From Planctomycetota bacterium (GTDB lineage Bacteria > Planctomycetota > UBA1135 > GCA-002686595), in assembly GCA_029259635.1 (NCBI GenBank), contig JAJDEU010000017.1, forward strand, positions 1 through 47,781: DNA of 47,781 nt, read 5' to 3'. A program made the position numbers and the translations under genes. The notes beneath the pieces were generated by a model, which worked only from the letters and a program-made list of their open reading frames with translations, searched no databases and was not told where the DNA came from. The first letter of the stretch is position 1. Each line of letters starts with the position of its first letter. Positions 16,609-26,972 of this stretch are shown here, in pieces.

Positions 16609-18188
16609 TTGTCGCGCTGCGCTCCCGCGCGAAACTCCCAGACCGTCCAGTTTTGGCCCCTCTTCGCAGCGCCGTAGTTCTTCGTGATGAAGCGCCGGAG
16701 CTTGCGGAATTCACCGCTACCCTCGCCCTTCGGACGCGGAATGTCGTGGATCTCGACGATGAAGCGCGGCGGTGTCGCGCTCATCTCGGAGAGGAACCGG
16801 TCGCGAAGTCCGATCACGAAGGGATGGTCGACGTGGTGGTAAAAGTGATAGTCGCTCGCGAAGGGGGTGGCGATTTGCGCTCCGGCGACGAGCATCGCGT
16901 GCACACCACCGGCAACCCAATCGAGCGGTTGCACGCGGTCGCCGGGTTCGAGCTCGCTCTTGAGGAACTGACTGATTTCGGCGACGCGATGGTGGTACGC
17001 AGTGCGCTTGCTCATGCGTTCCTTGGCGGCGAGCATCGCGGGAGTGGGAGGCTCGGGCAAGCCCGGCGGATCGTAGGCGTCGGACACGAAGATCGCGGCG
17101 ATGAGCAAGAGCGCGGGCGCGAGACGCAGCGCGAGGTTGACGCGGAGCCTCTGCGGATCGAGTAGGCAGAGCGCGGCGAGCTGGGCGGCGAAGTACTCGA
17201 AGGTGAGCCAGTGATAGTTCCAGAACTGACCGGCGATGGCGGGATAGAAGGCGTAGACGAGCGCGAGGACACCGAAGAGGCGGAGGGCGCGACGGCCACG
17301 GTCGGTGGGTGCGCGCGTTCCGATGGCGATGAGCGCACCGGGGATGGTGGCGATCAGCCAGGCGGACTCGGGACCGAATGCTAGGGTGCGCTTCAACAAG
17401 TGCAGCAGGCGCGCGCTTCCGGTGAGCTCTTCATGGTGGCCGGAGAGTTCGAGGTGAAGCGGCAGATACTCGGCGACCATGGCGGCGAAGGCGTCCCAAC
17501 CGCCGGTCGAGACGATCCAACCGAAGGCCAATCCGAGCGGGAGTGCGAAGCCGAGCGCGGCGAAGGCCGTGCGGCGGATGAAGGCGCTGACTCCGCTCTC
17601 GCTGTAAGCACCCAGCCACAGCACGAAGGGCAGACCCATGGCCGCGTGGGGTTTGATGGTCGCGGCGAGGCCGAAGCAGATGCCGATGACGATCGCGCGC
17701 CAGGTGGTGCGGCGTTGGTCGGCGAGGCTCAAGCTGGTCGCGCAGGCGATCGGCAAGATCAAGACGGCGTCGCGTTGCAGGGCGATGTAGGCGCCGCCGT
17801 GCATGTAAATTAGGCCGAATAAAACGCCGCCCGCGAGCGCGACGCGTCGGCCGAGCGGCGCCAGACCTCTCCAGGTCGCAAACATCACGGCGAGCAGCCA
17901 GACGAGGTTGACGATCATGAAGGCCTGATCGCCGGCGCCGACGGTTCGGATGATGGCGAGGTGAGCGAGGATGGCGCCGGGAAAGCTCGTCACGAACAAG
18001 TCGCGGTAAGGAACGACGCCGCTGTCGACCGCGAAGGCCATGTAGTGCAGCAGCGGGGTGTCGATCTCCATCGGCCACTGGACCGAGATCCACATTGCGC
18101 GAGCGAGCAAGCACGTGCAGCCCAGCAGTATCGCAGCGAAGGCGATGGGCACGCCGCGACCCTCAGCCTTTACCGTTTCGGGCGACAT
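16605..18188 (-). CDS. Polytopic membrane glycosyltransferase-like protein (GT-C type)
   Basis: This 527-aa membrane protein starts at the ATG at 18188, with AGGA about 7 bases upstream; an ATG at 18197 and a TTG at 18215 are alternatives. About ten hydrophobic helices run from 12 to about 390, and a soluble domain of about 130 residues follows. The first loop carries an acidic motif (EIDTPLLHYM) and then VPYRDLFVTSFPG, in the style of ArnT/PMT-like GT-C enzymes that use polyprenyl-phosphate sugars. Donor and acceptor are unknown. It is divergent from another GT-C gene at 18487. Confidence 0.78.
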   Translation of the reverse strand: MSPETVKAEGRGVPIAFAAILLGCTCLLARAMWISVQWPMEIDTPLLHYMAFAVDSGVVPYRDLFVTSFPGAILAHLAIIRTVGAGDQAFMIVNLVWLLAVMFATWRGLAPLGRRVALAGGVLFGLIYMHGGAYIALQRDAVLILPIACATSLSLADQRRTTWRAIVIGICFGLAATIKPHAAMGLPFVLWLGAYSESGVSAFIRRTAFAALGFALPLGLAFGWIVSTGGWDAFAAMVAEYLPLHLELSGHHEELTGSARLLHLLKRTLAFGPESAWLIATIPGALIAIGTRAPTDRGRRALRLFGVLALVYAFYPAIAGQFWNYHWLTFEYFAAQLAALCLLDPQRLRVNLALRLAPALLLIAAIFVSDAYDPPGLPEPPTPAMLAAKERMSKRTAYHHRVAEISQFLKSELEPGDRVQPLDWVAGGVHAMLVAGAQIATPFASDYHFYHHVDHPFVIGLRDRFLSEMSATPPRFIVEIHDIPRPKGEGSGEFRKLRRFITKNYGAAKRGQNWTVWEFRAGAQRDN

Positions 18189-18486
18189 GGGGAGCATCCT
18201 AGCAGCCTGTGGCAAAAGTCATTCACTTCATAAGCGGCCGATTTTGGGTCAGGTCGGCACCCGAAATCCTCCCCGAATCTATTGCCTGCGGGTTCTTTCT
18301 GCGGAAACCTGGCTGCCGATACCTACCCGACTAAAAAATCGGCGGCTTCTAGAGCAAAGCACTTTCACCACGGACTGCCAGCCCGCGGGATTCCAATGCG
18401 GTGAGGCAATAACACGGCGAGAACTAGGCGAGGCGACGGCAGAGGGCACGGCACCATCCCAGCCTTGTTCGGTACACTTCGCGGAG

Positions 18487-20103
18487 ATGGATTCGGGCGC
18501 ACTTTCGAAACAGCAGGCTTCGGCAATCGAGGAGCCCTCTTCCAGCCGAGCGGTTCTCGCGGCTTTTGCGCTCGGCGGCATCGTCTTGCTGCTTCTGACC
18601 TTCCGGTTGGAGCTCGTCTTCGACGATGCCTATATCTCCTTCCGGTACAGCAAGAACCTGGCAGACGGCAACGGATTGCGGTTCAACCTCGGCGTTGAGC
18701 CTCCGGTCGAGGGCTACTCGAATCTCCTCTGGGTGCTGTGGTGCGCGATCCCGGAGTGGCTCGGACTGAGAACGACGGTGTGGGCGCAGTGGAGCAATTT
18801 ATTGTGCGGGTTCGGCTTGCTCGCTCTGGTTCTCCGCTTCGCCGCTCGGCGTTTCGAGCTCGGCTCCCCGGCCCTCTTCGCGACCTCGATCTTCTTGGCG
18901 ACCTTGCCGCCGATGGCGGTCTATTCGACGGGCGGTCTGGAGACGATGGCCTTCGCGCTCGCCATTTTTGCGATCTACGAGCGCTTGGTCGGAGAGGAAG
19001 GTCGAGTGCGGACCGCCGATGCGGCGATCGCTGGAGTCTGCGCCGTGCTCCTGCGACCCGATGGCATTCTGTGGTGCGGCATGATCATCGCTCTGTGTGG
19101 CGGACGCGCGTTGAAGCAGCGCAATTCGAAATTGCGCAACGCCGCGATTATCGTCGGCGCGCTCTGCGTCGCGGCTTTTCTGTCGCAGACGGCGTGGCGC
19201 TTGAGTTACCACGGCGACTGGGTGGCGAACACCGTTCACGCGAAGGCCTCGATGTCGGCGATGAGCTTCGAGCGCGGGAGCAAGTACGTGCTCTCCTACT
19301 TCGCGCATTTCCCGACGATCGGCGTCGTGCTGATCCTGGCTTGCGTTCGATTTGGCTTCCTTCGCAAGGCCCACCCGAATCGAAACGCCGTGCTCGTCGA
19401 GGGCCTGCTCTTCTTCGGAGCGATGCTGGCCTATTCGATCGCGGTAGGCGGAGACTTCCTTCCGATGGGCCGCTTTGTTCTCCCTGCGGTTCCATTCATG
19501 GCGCTGCTCTTCGCTCTAGTGGTCGAGCGCACGCTCGCGAAACCTCGCGCTCTTCCGATCCTCATCGCGTGCGTCTTCCTCGGCCTCTCGGCATTGCCTC
19601 ACTTCGATCGCTATGTCGTTCCGGAGTCGGTGCGCAGCTTGACTCACTACAACTGGAACCTTCCCGACTATCGCACTGAGATTGTGATGCTCGATGGTGA
19701 GCGCGATCGGAGCCTAGATTGGGGTGAGATGGGGCGCGCCCTGAAACAGCATGCCGAGCCCACCGACTCGTTCGTGATCGGAACCGTCGGAGCGGCGGGC
19801 TACTACTCCGACCTCTTTCTCTATGACCAACACGGCTTGGTGAATCGCGAAGTCGCCGCACTGCCCTGGCACGGACTGCGGAACTCAGCGGGACATGACC
19901 GCTACGCACCGGTCAAGTTCTTTGCCGCCTACTCCCCGACTTACTCGCGCGTTGCCCTGATTGACCTCGACGCAAACGGCCAACCGGTCGATCCCAAGCT
20001 TCGCGTGAACGACAGACAGCGAATCATTCCGCTCAGTCCGGATGACGGCTATCGCCCGGGCAAAGGCTTGATGTTGACCAAAGCGAAGGTTGACGGCGAA
20101 TAA
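18487..20103 (+). CDS. GT-C membrane glycosyltransferase, AftB-like
   Basis: The protein is 538 aa from the ATG at 18487; the open frame extends to 18058 but overlaps the divergent gene. After the first helix (about 24-42) comes the DDAYISFRYSKNLADGNG block followed by VEGYSNLLW. This is the signature seen in AftB-type and related GT-C glycosyltransferases, and the Asp pair is the probable catalytic or metal site. About ten helices follow, then a soluble C-terminal domain of about 150 residues. In mycobacteria AftB adds terminal arabinofuranose; here the sugar is unknown. It ends 14 bp from the convergent caspase-like gene. Confidence 0.82.
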   Translation: MDSGALSKQQASAIEEPSSSRAVLAAFALGGIVLLLLTFRLELVFDDAYISFRYSKNLADGNGLRFNLGVEPPVEGYSNLLWVLWCAIPEWLGLRTTVWAQWSNLLCGFGLLALVLRFAARRFELGSPALFATSIFLATLPPMAVYSTGGLETMAFALAIFAIYERLVGEEGRVRTADAAIAGVCAVLLRPDGILWCGMIIALCGGRALKQRNSKLRNAAIIVGALCVAAFLSQTAWRLSYHGDWVANTVHAKASMSAMSFERGSKYVLSYFAHFPTIGVVLILACVRFGFLRKAHPNRNAVLVEGLLFFGAMLAYSIAVGGDFLPMGRFVLPAVPFMALLFALVVERTLAKPRALPILIACVFLGLSALPHFDRYVVPESVRSLTHYNWNLPDYRTEIVMLDGERDRSLDWGEMGRALKQHAEPTDSFVIGTVGAAGYYSDLFLYDQHGLVNREVAALPWHGLRNSAGHDRYAPVKFFAAYSPTYSRVALIDLDANGQPVDPKLRVNDRQRIIPLSPDDGYRPGKGLMLTKAKVDGE

Positions 20104-20117
20104 AGCGCCGAGCGCGA

Positions 20118-22427
20118 TCAGTAGTCGGACGCTTTCGCTTCGCGCGTGACGAAACGCACTCTTTGGATGGACCAGTCGGCGGGCGTGTTGATGCTGGCGC
20201 CGCGGGTTCCGTTGCCGAAACTTTGGAGCAGGCGCTCAAGCGGGTTGGTCGGCGGCCTACCGCGCGTGGCTCCGCGAAGGCCCGTCTTGGATCGAACACC
20301 CTTCCAGGAGAGCGCGTTGGTGTCGCTCAATTTATCCGTCGTCGTGAGGAGAACCAGAGTGTCGACTCCGAACGGTTTTTGAATGGTGACCGACGGAACG
20401 ATTGTGAAGCTGGTCAGCTTCTCTTGGCCCGCTCGGGGGATCGAGTTGTCGTGCTTGGGTTTGCCGAAGAGCAGCTTGCTCTCGCCACTGCTATCAATCG
20501 CCAAGAGATAGATGAAGCGCGCTCTCTGTCGGCGCGGGAGTTTGTCGGCATGGAGCACGAGGTCCACAACTTCGCCTTCGATGAGGTCGCGGCCCTCGAT
20601 GAGTTCCTTGGTCTTCGAGTCTCGGAGCACCAGGTGATAGGGGAACGGGCGTCGCTCCGCAGGTGATTCGAGCTGGAGCCACTCGCGTGTGCGCGCGATT
20701 CGCTTGGCTTGGGTGCCGAGCAGAATTCCGGCCAGAGCAAGATCGTCTTCGGACAACTCGATCCAATCGGTCCGCGTCGGCATTCCGAGCTCACTGGCAT
20801 CGGCACCGGCGAAGCCTCCCGGACGGACCCAGCTGTAGGCGACCGTCTGACCCTCGAGTTTGCCGAACAGCGCGTAGTGCGCCTCCGCAATCGTCTCGAC
20901 GAGTTCGCATGAGCCGCCTTGCTCGGAACGCAAATTCAGTGCGTCGATGAGCCCAACAGCCGGCGGGATCGCGACGAGGATTTGGAGTGGTCTGCGTGTG
21001 GGAAGCGCGCTCAGGAATTTCTCGGACGAAAACGAGGTCGCGAAAGAGCCGATGACCTCGGCGCGATCCAAGAGCTGCCACTTCTCTCCCGTGAAGGACA
21101 AGCTGGTGAGCTCCGTGGCGCTCTCGATCTCGGTCGGATCTGAGATCCAGTCGATGCCCGGCGTTTGCGCCAATTCATCAAAGGTCACGGCGAGTTCGGC
21201 AAGCTCTTCCGCGGAGATGCCCTCTGCTCCCACGAAGAGCTTCAGTTGCCCGGCCGGCTGCGTCACCCAGTTCGTAACTTCGAAGAGGTCGCCGACCCGG
21301 ATGCCCTTCGTGTCGCCCGAAATGACTTCGGCCAGCGAGGTGTCGAGGTCGAGCACTTCTGTGACGCGCAGTCGCGCCGAAGCTTTGTCGCCCGCGGCGG
21401 TCAGCTCGGTTCCCGGATGGAGGCCGAGCGCGAAGCCGCCTGGCAGCTTGACGTGTTTGCCTTCGATGGCGCGCACGGCCACTGCGATTCCACCGGACGC
21501 ACCCTCCGGAGTCGGACCGATCAGGCGCGTTGCCGCGTAGCGCGCGTCATCCCGATCTCCTTCGCCCAGACCGCCGAGCGCCGGAACCTGTCGAGACGTC
21601 TCCGTCTGAACGAGCGCTCGCACGCGCTGATAAATATTGAGAGCGCTCTGGTCGACCGGCTCCGAACGAAGCACGCGCACCAATGCGCTGGAGAAGAGCC
21701 CGTGGTGGTTGCCAGCTTCGTCGATGGTCTCTTTCGCGCGTTGATCATCCTGTGCGGCCGACATGACCACGGCGCCACGGCTCTCCGGCGACGGGCGCTG
21801 ATCCTCACGGTCCGCATACAGTTCCGCCGCGTCGCGATCGTCCGGGGGAATCCACCGATACTTGCCGTTCTGCGGCAATCCGCGGGTGATCGAACCGCTG
21901 TGACAGCTATCGAAGAAGGCCGTGACATGCGCGCCTTTGTCGAGCAGATCGCCGAGCAAGAAGCGCAGCTCTTTGTCCAAGATCGGCAGCGCGCCGGCGT
22001 TGAAGTCGTGCGGGACGAGCGTCTGATCGTAGGGATTCACATCGTCCGCGTTGCGGCTATCGCGAATCAGCGAGCCGTGACCGGCGTAAAAGAAGAGCGC
22101 GATGTCACCCGCCTTCGACGGCTCGATCAGGTGCTCTCGAAAGCTGTTCAAGATGGCTTCGCGGGTCGCGCCTTCATTGGTGAGGCTGACGATATTCTCG
22201 GGGGTGAATCCGTAGCGGGCTTCTAGAACTGCACGCATCGCGCGCGCGTCATTCACCGAGCCGTCGAGATCGGTAAACGGCCGGACGCCTTCGGTCGCGT
22301 TCTCAGAACTGGGCACCGATGCGTAACGATCGATGCCGACGATCAGTGCGCGCCGGGTTTGCGCGCTGGAGGGAAGCGCTGCGACGACCGACAGAAGCAG
22401 CGCGGTACTGAGGGCGATGGGGTTCAT
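20118..22427 (-). CDS. Secreted caspase-like (peptidase C14 / metacaspase-type) protein
   Basis: This 769-aa protein starts at the ATG at 22427, where a signal peptide begins (MNPIALSTALLLS, likely cut after SSAQ). The longer frame to 22604 lacks this logic. The caspase-like domain spans about 25-300. The catalytic dyad is H117 in FFYAGHGS and C175 in FFDSCHSG. The remaining 450 residues hold beta-rich domains without named motifs, including an SH3-like 'GIRVGDLFEV' segment. Secreted bacterial caspase homologues often occur with long C-terminal tails; their substrates are mostly unknown. It is followed by an AftB-like convergent gene. fadE lies upstream on the same strand, but a terminator separates them. 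Confidence 0.9.
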   Translation of the reverse strand: MNPIALSTALLLSVVAALPSSAQTRRALIVGIDRYASVPSSENATEGVRPFTDLDGSVNDARAMRAVLEARYGFTPENIVSLTNEGATREAILNSFREHLIEPSKAGDIALFFYAGHGSLIRDSRNADDVNPYDQTLVPHDFNAGALPILDKELRFLLGDLLDKGAHVTAFFDSCHSGSITRGLPQNGKYRWIPPDDRDAAELYADREDQRPSPESRGAVVMSAAQDDQRAKETIDEAGNHHGLFSSALVRVLRSEPVDQSALNIYQRVRALVQTETSRQVPALGGLGEGDRDDARYAATRLIGPTPEGASGGIAVAVRAIEGKHVKLPGGFALGLHPGTELTAAGDKASARLRVTEVLDLDTSLAEVISGDTKGIRVGDLFEVTNWVTQPAGQLKLFVGAEGISAEELAELAVTFDELAQTPGIDWISDPTEIESATELTSLSFTGEKWQLLDRAEVIGSFATSFSSEKFLSALPTRRPLQILVAIPPAVGLIDALNLRSEQGGSCELVETIAEAHYALFGKLEGQTVAYSWVRPGGFAGADASELGMPTRTDWIELSEDDLALAGILLGTQAKRIARTREWLQLESPAERRPFPYHLVLRDSKTKELIEGRDLIEGEVVDLVLHADKLPRRQRARFIYLLAIDSSGESKLLFGKPKHDNSIPRAGQEKLTSFTIVPSVTIQKPFGVDTLVLLTTTDKLSDTNALSWKGVRSKTGLRGATRGRPPTNPLERLLQSFGNGTRGASINTPADWSIQRVRFVTREAKASDY

Positions 22428-22540
22428 GGTGCGGCGGGTGGCTCGCTTGGAGGGGAGGCGCGCCGACGAGCGAAGCTCATTATTGCGGACATTCGCTCCA
22501 AATTGAGAGAAATCCGCCGTGCTTGCGCTGAGGCGGCCAG

Positions 22541-22583
22541 AAAACGAACGCAGCCCGCGACGATTGCTTCGCCGCGGGCTGCG
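22541..22583 (-). terminator. Rho-independent terminator after fadE
   Basis: CGCAGCCCGCG (22549-22559) pairs perfectly with CGCGGGCTGCG (22573-22583). Read on the minus strand the hairpin is followed by TTCGTTTTCT. It lies 25 bp after the fadE stop codon and 114 bp before the caspase-like start, so it separates the two transcripts. Confidence 0.85.
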
Positions 22584-22607
22584 TTGACGATTCTGGCTCA
22601 GCAAGCG

Positions 22608-25028
22608 CTAGCTCGAGTGATGCACCTGCTGCGAATTCTTGGTCGCAAAGACATCCACCGCCACTACCTCTGCGCGAAGGTCGTCCGCCTTCTTCAGAAT
22701 TGCCGCTTCCTCGTCGTCGATGACCTTGGCTTCGAGTGCGCGCTCGTTGAGGTTCTCCTTCGGCTTGCGGTCGAGCTGTTTGGCTTTGACGGCAACGCGA
22801 ATCTTCTTCTTCACCTCGTGCGCTTTCACGATGTGGCCGAGCGCATCTTCCATCATGCCGAGTCCGGGCTCTGACGAAGAGGGCATGTAGATGTCGCGCG
22901 TCAGGTGCCTGCGCGCGTCGCCGTCCTCCAAGAGGCCTTGGGCAACTTTGGCGACCAGCTTGTCCGAGGGCGGACTGTAACTGCGCCCGAACGGGAACAG
23001 GATCCGGCGAACAACCGGTCCGACGCCGGGCATCGGCATGTTCTCGAGGAGCCCGATCATCGCTTCTTGAATTTGATAGAGCGCGTGAGTTGTCGCCCAG
23101 CGGACATAGGGCAGGTCGCGTTCTTGTTGGCCTTCATCGACAAATCGCTTGAGCGAAGCCGAGCCGATGTAGAGCCAAGAAAACGCGTCGGCCAATCGGC
23201 CGGTGACTTTCTCGCGGAACTTCAGAGTGCCGCCGAGCGTGCCCATGCAGACGTCGGCGAGGAGAGCGAACGAGGCGCTCATGCGCGAGAACTGCGCGAA
23301 CATCGGACCGGCGGGTCCGCTGACTGGCGAACCGGCCAGTGCGCCGCGTGTGACGCCCAAGGCGAATGAGCGCGCGACATTGGTGAAGACGAAGCCGACA
23401 TGCCCGAAGAAGTGTTTGTCGAAGCCCGCGAGGTCGCGGTCGGCGACGGCATTGATTTCGGCCTGCGCATGCGGATGGCAGCGAATCGCGCCCTGTCCGA
23501 AGATGATCATCGAGCGCGTAAGGATGTTCGCGCCCTCGACCGTGATGGCGATCGGCAGCGACGTATAGCAGCCGGCCAGAATGTTCCTCGGTCCGCGCGA
23601 GATGCCAGAACCGGCGACGATGTCCATCGCGTCGGTGATGATGTCGCGCATGCCCGCGGTCAGGTAGCACTTCATGACGGCGGTCAGGACGGACGGCTGC
23701 TCGCCGTTGTCGATGGCGCCGAGTGTCATCAGGCGGGAGGCGTCCATCGCGTAGGTCAAGCCGCCGATCCGCGCGAGGGGCTCTTCGATGCCCTCGAACT
23801 TGCCGATCGGCAAACCGAACTGCTCGCGGATCGTCGCGTAGGCGCCAACGGTGCGCGTGGCGAGCTGCGCTGCGCCGACGGACATCGACGGCAGAGAGAT
23901 TCCGCGGCCAGCCGCCAGCGACTGCATCAACATCCGCCAGCCGTCTCCGGCCATGTCGCGTCCGCCGATGATGTTGTCGAGCGGAACAAAGACGTCGTGG
24001 CCCTGCGTGGTTCCGTTGTAGAAGGGGCAGCCGAGCGGATCGTGCTTGTCGCCGGTGACGACGCCTTCCAGATCCGCCGGAATGAGCGCGCAGGTAATGC
24101 CGATGTCGGTCACTTCGCCGAGCAAGTGCTCGGGGTCGTGGAGCTTGAACGCGAGTCCGATCAACGACGCGATCGGCGCCAGAGTGATGTAGCGCTTGTC
24201 CCAGTTGAGACGCATGCCGAGGACCTCTTCGCCCTCCCACATACCGCGACAGACAACCGCCGAGCTCTGAATGGAACCCGCATCACTGCCCGCGCCCGGT
24301 TCGGTCAGTGCGAAGCAGGGAATGAGTTCGCCGCTCGCGAGGTTCGGGAGGTAGTGATCTTTTTGTTCCTGCGTTCCGTAGTGCTGGATCAGCTCAGCCG
24401 GGCCGAGCGAGTTCGGAACCATGACGGTGACCGAGAGACCGACCGAGCGACTGGCGAGCTTAGTCACGATGGCGGAGTGCGCCAGTGCGGAGAAGCCGAG
24501 GCCACCGTACTGCTTCGGGACAATCATCCCGAAGAAGCCTTTGCGCTTGAGAAAATCCCAGACCTCGTCGGGCAGGTCGCCGGTCTCGCCGAGCTCGAAG
24601 TCCGTAACCATTCCACAGACTTCCTCGACGGGGCCCGCGAGGAAATCGCGCTCGGCTTCGGTCAGCTCTTTCGCGCGATACTCAATCAACTTCTTCCACT
24701 CAGGGTCACCGGAGAAGAGGTCCGCGTCCCACCAAACGGTTCCCGCTTCGAGAGCTTCGCGCTCGGTGGCGCTCATCGACGGCAGCATCTTGGCGACCAT
24801 CGGCATCAAGGGCTTCGTCACGATTATGCGGCGCAGCATCGGAATCCCGCCGACGATGGCTGCCAGCGCCGCCATCGACGCGAGGGGCACGATCGCTGTG
24901 GACTCCGGATTCTTCAGCCACCAAGAGACGAACAGCACAGCGAGCGGAACGACCCAAGCCCAGAAAGGGCGACCGAGATAGAAGAGTGTGCCCGCGGAGG
25001 CGACCATCAGGAGGATGGGAATCAACAT
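22608..25028 (-). CDS. fadE: Acyl-CoA dehydrogenase, FadE type
   Basis: The protein is 806 aa from the ATG at 25028; the frame is open to 25166 without a better start. Two or three N-terminal hydrophobic segments (about 3-65) are followed by the acyl-CoA dehydrogenase N, middle and C domains (about 120-520) and a long FadE-specific C-terminal region (about 520-800). Motifs such as CFALTEPGAGSDAGS and MSVGAAQLATR are typical. FadE performs the first, FAD-dependent step of fatty acid beta-oxidation and is membrane-associated. Length and layout match E. coli FadE (814 aa). No other fad genes are adjacent. Confidence 0.95.
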   Translation of the reverse strand: MLIPILLMVASAGTLFYLGRPFWAWVVPLAVLFVSWWLKNPESTAIVPLASMAALAAIVGGIPMLRRIIVTKPLMPMVAKMLPSMSATEREALEAGTVWWDADLFSGDPEWKKLIEYRAKELTEAERDFLAGPVEEVCGMVTDFELGETGDLPDEVWDFLKRKGFFGMIVPKQYGGLGFSALAHSAIVTKLASRSVGLSVTVMVPNSLGPAELIQHYGTQEQKDHYLPNLASGELIPCFALTEPGAGSDAGSIQSSAVVCRGMWEGEEVLGMRLNWDKRYITLAPIASLIGLAFKLHDPEHLLGEVTDIGITCALIPADLEGVVTGDKHDPLGCPFYNGTTQGHDVFVPLDNIIGGRDMAGDGWRMLMQSLAAGRGISLPSMSVGAAQLATRTVGAYATIREQFGLPIGKFEGIEEPLARIGGLTYAMDASRLMTLGAIDNGEQPSVLTAVMKCYLTAGMRDIITDAMDIVAGSGISRGPRNILAGCYTSLPIAITVEGANILTRSMIIFGQGAIRCHPHAQAEINAVADRDLAGFDKHFFGHVGFVFTNVARSFALGVTRGALAGSPVSGPAGPMFAQFSRMSASFALLADVCMGTLGGTLKFREKVTGRLADAFSWLYIGSASLKRFVDEGQQERDLPYVRWATTHALYQIQEAMIGLLENMPMPGVGPVVRRILFPFGRSYSPPSDKLVAKVAQGLLEDGDARRHLTRDIYMPSSSEPGLGMMEDALGHIVKAHEVKKKIRVAVKAKQLDRKPKENLNERALEAKVIDDEEAAILKKADDLRAEVVAVDVFATKNSQQVHHSS

Positions 25029-25190
25029 GACTGATTTTGGGCTGCGGTGGTGTGCGGCGAGAGACGACGCGAAGCTCTCGGCCGATTGCCAAGAGCAGTT
25101 TCTATTTTCGACCAAGTCCCTGAGGACGCTGACCCCCGATCGGGGAATTCGAGCTGGAATCCGCACTGAAATCCAACGCGGGAATCGGGA

Positions 25191-26849
25191 TTAGTCGGGT
25201 TGTGGGTCATCGCGCCAGGCGTGAACGGCAGCCAAAGACTCCAGAACCTCGCTCTTTTGGCGCGCGGTTTCATCTTGGTTCCAATCCAGAAGATTCTCCA
25301 TACGCAAAGCGACCCGGTCGAGTGCGGCGAGAGCAACCTCTCGCGGGCCGAGAGCGAGGTCCGTTCGGCGAAAGAAAAAGTCGCACAAAGTCAGGCAATC
25401 TTCGCGTTCGACGGACCAGTCGACTTCGCCCAATAGGGTCTCGGCGTCGAGCTGTTCTTCGCCGTCTTCGGTGTGGCCGCACACGATTCGCACCTCAGCT
25501 GCGCGCACCGCGTAACGTTTGCTCCAGGCGATGGCCCGCACGCGACCGGGGCTATTTGGCTCCGGCGTGCCGTCCTTGCGGAGGCTCGACCAGGCCGGTC
25601 GGGTCGAGCGCGTCGGCATCGCTCCGGAGAGAGGCATCCGACGCGTCGGCGAGTGCCTGCTCGTATCGCCGGTCCCAATCGCGCGACAAACTTCCGCTCC
25701 GAGCTTCTCCGCCATGCTGCGATAGCCTGTCAATTTTCCGCCGGCGATGGTGAAGACATTGCCCTCGTGAGTGATGCGCTCTTCGCGGGAGCGCGCGGAC
25801 GGATCGCTCTTCGGCGCGGTGAGCAGCGGTCTCAATCCCGCCCACGAAGAGATCACGTCATCGGGCTCTAAATCGGCCAGCGGCATCAGCCCGTTGACGG
25901 AATCGAGCATGTACTCGACCTCTGCTCGCGTGGCGCGAATCGGCTGATCGGGATCTGCGTCGAGGTCGGTCGTCCCGACAATCGTGTAGCGCGGCCACGG
26001 AATCAGAAACATCACGCGGCCATCGACGCGAGACGGAAAGATGACGGCGCCGTCGGTGGGGAGGCGATCGCGATGAACGACAATGTGCGAGCCGCGCGTG
26101 GGGCTGATCCAGTTGCCGGTGAGTGCTGCACGACCGCGCAGGGATTCGGTGAACGGTCCACCCGCCAGGACTGCGGCGCGCGCACCGACTTGAAATTCTT
26201 CGCCGCCGAGCGTGTCGCGCAACTTCGCTTCGACACGCTTCCCATCGTCCGCGAGCTCGAGCATCTCCATGCGCGAGATGCACAGAGCGCCGGCTTCAAC
26301 GGCGGTCGCGATGACGGCGAGCGTGAGTCGCGCATCGTCCGTCGCGCCGTCGAGATATTGCCCGGCGCCGCGCAGCTTCGCGGGATCCGTGCCGGGTAAC
26401 TTCAAAGACGCGCGCCGCGCGCCGAGCATGCCGGGGATTCCGAGTGCGCGCGGAATGGAGAGCAGCGTGTAGAGCGCGAGACCCGCAGCCAGCTTCAGTC
26501 GTCCGACGCGATCGCCGCGGTGAATCGGAAACAGAAAGTTCTCAGGCCAGACCATCCCGGCGGCGTTCTGCATCAAGAGCGCGCGCTCCAAGCAAGAGTC
26601 GCGCACGAGCGAAAACTCGAGCTGCTCCAGATAGCGCAGGCCGCCGTGGATCAAACGCGAGGATGCGCTCGAGGTCGCGCTGCCCCAGTCCGAGCGTTCG
26701 ACGATCAGGGTGCGCACGCCGCGCAGGGTCAAGTCGAGCGCGATTCCCGCTCCGGTGATTCCACCGCCGACGACAATGACTTCCGGATCGAAGTCCGCGA
26801 GCCGTCGAAGGCGCTCCACTCTGGCCGAACTTGGGGCTTCCGAAGGCAT
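25191..26849 (-). CDS. glpD: Aerobic glycerol-3-phosphate dehydrogenase
   Basis: This 552-aa FAD enzyme oxidises glycerol-3-phosphate to dihydroxyacetone phosphate and passes electrons to quinone at the membrane. The Rossmann motif VVGGGITGAGIALD lies near 26-39. The GlpD-typical SRLIHGGLRYLEQLEFSLV block follows at about 64-82. The DAO domain runs to about 400, and a C-terminal GlpD domain (about 420-540) follows. The start ATG at 26849 is well placed. No glpK or glpF is next to it; it lies about 160 bp upstream of fadE on the same strand, so both lipid breakdown functions sit together. Confidence 0.95.
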   Translation of the reverse strand: MPSEAPSSARVERLRRLADFDPEVIVVGGGITGAGIALDLTLRGVRTLIVERSDWGSATSSASSRLIHGGLRYLEQLEFSLVRDSCLERALLMQNAAGMVWPENFLFPIHRGDRVGRLKLAAGLALYTLLSIPRALGIPGMLGARRASLKLPGTDPAKLRGAGQYLDGATDDARLTLAVIATAVEAGALCISRMEMLELADDGKRVEAKLRDTLGGEEFQVGARAAVLAGGPFTESLRGRAALTGNWISPTRGSHIVVHRDRLPTDGAVIFPSRVDGRVMFLIPWPRYTIVGTTDLDADPDQPIRATRAEVEYMLDSVNGLMPLADLEPDDVISSWAGLRPLLTAPKSDPSARSREERITHEGNVFTIAGGKLTGYRSMAEKLGAEVCRAIGTGDTSRHSPTRRMPLSGAMPTRSTRPAWSSLRKDGTPEPNSPGRVRAIAWSKRYAVRAAEVRIVCGHTEDGEEQLDAETLLGEVDWSVEREDCLTLCDFFFRRTDLALGPREVALAALDRVALRMENLLDWNQDETARQKSEVLESLAAVHAWRDDPQPD

Positions 26850-26972
26850 GTTCGGAGAGCGTACGGCTCAAAAAGAGGCATCTGCAAGGACCATTAAGGC
26901 GAACGGTGAGCGCCGCGTTCACGATTCGTCTTCCGCTCTATCGGAACCGCGGAAATAGGCTATGGTTCGCGA

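Noticed and set aside
23400..25034. 544-aa plus-strand frame
   Set aside because: It is antisense to fadE, whose protein matches its family over the full length.
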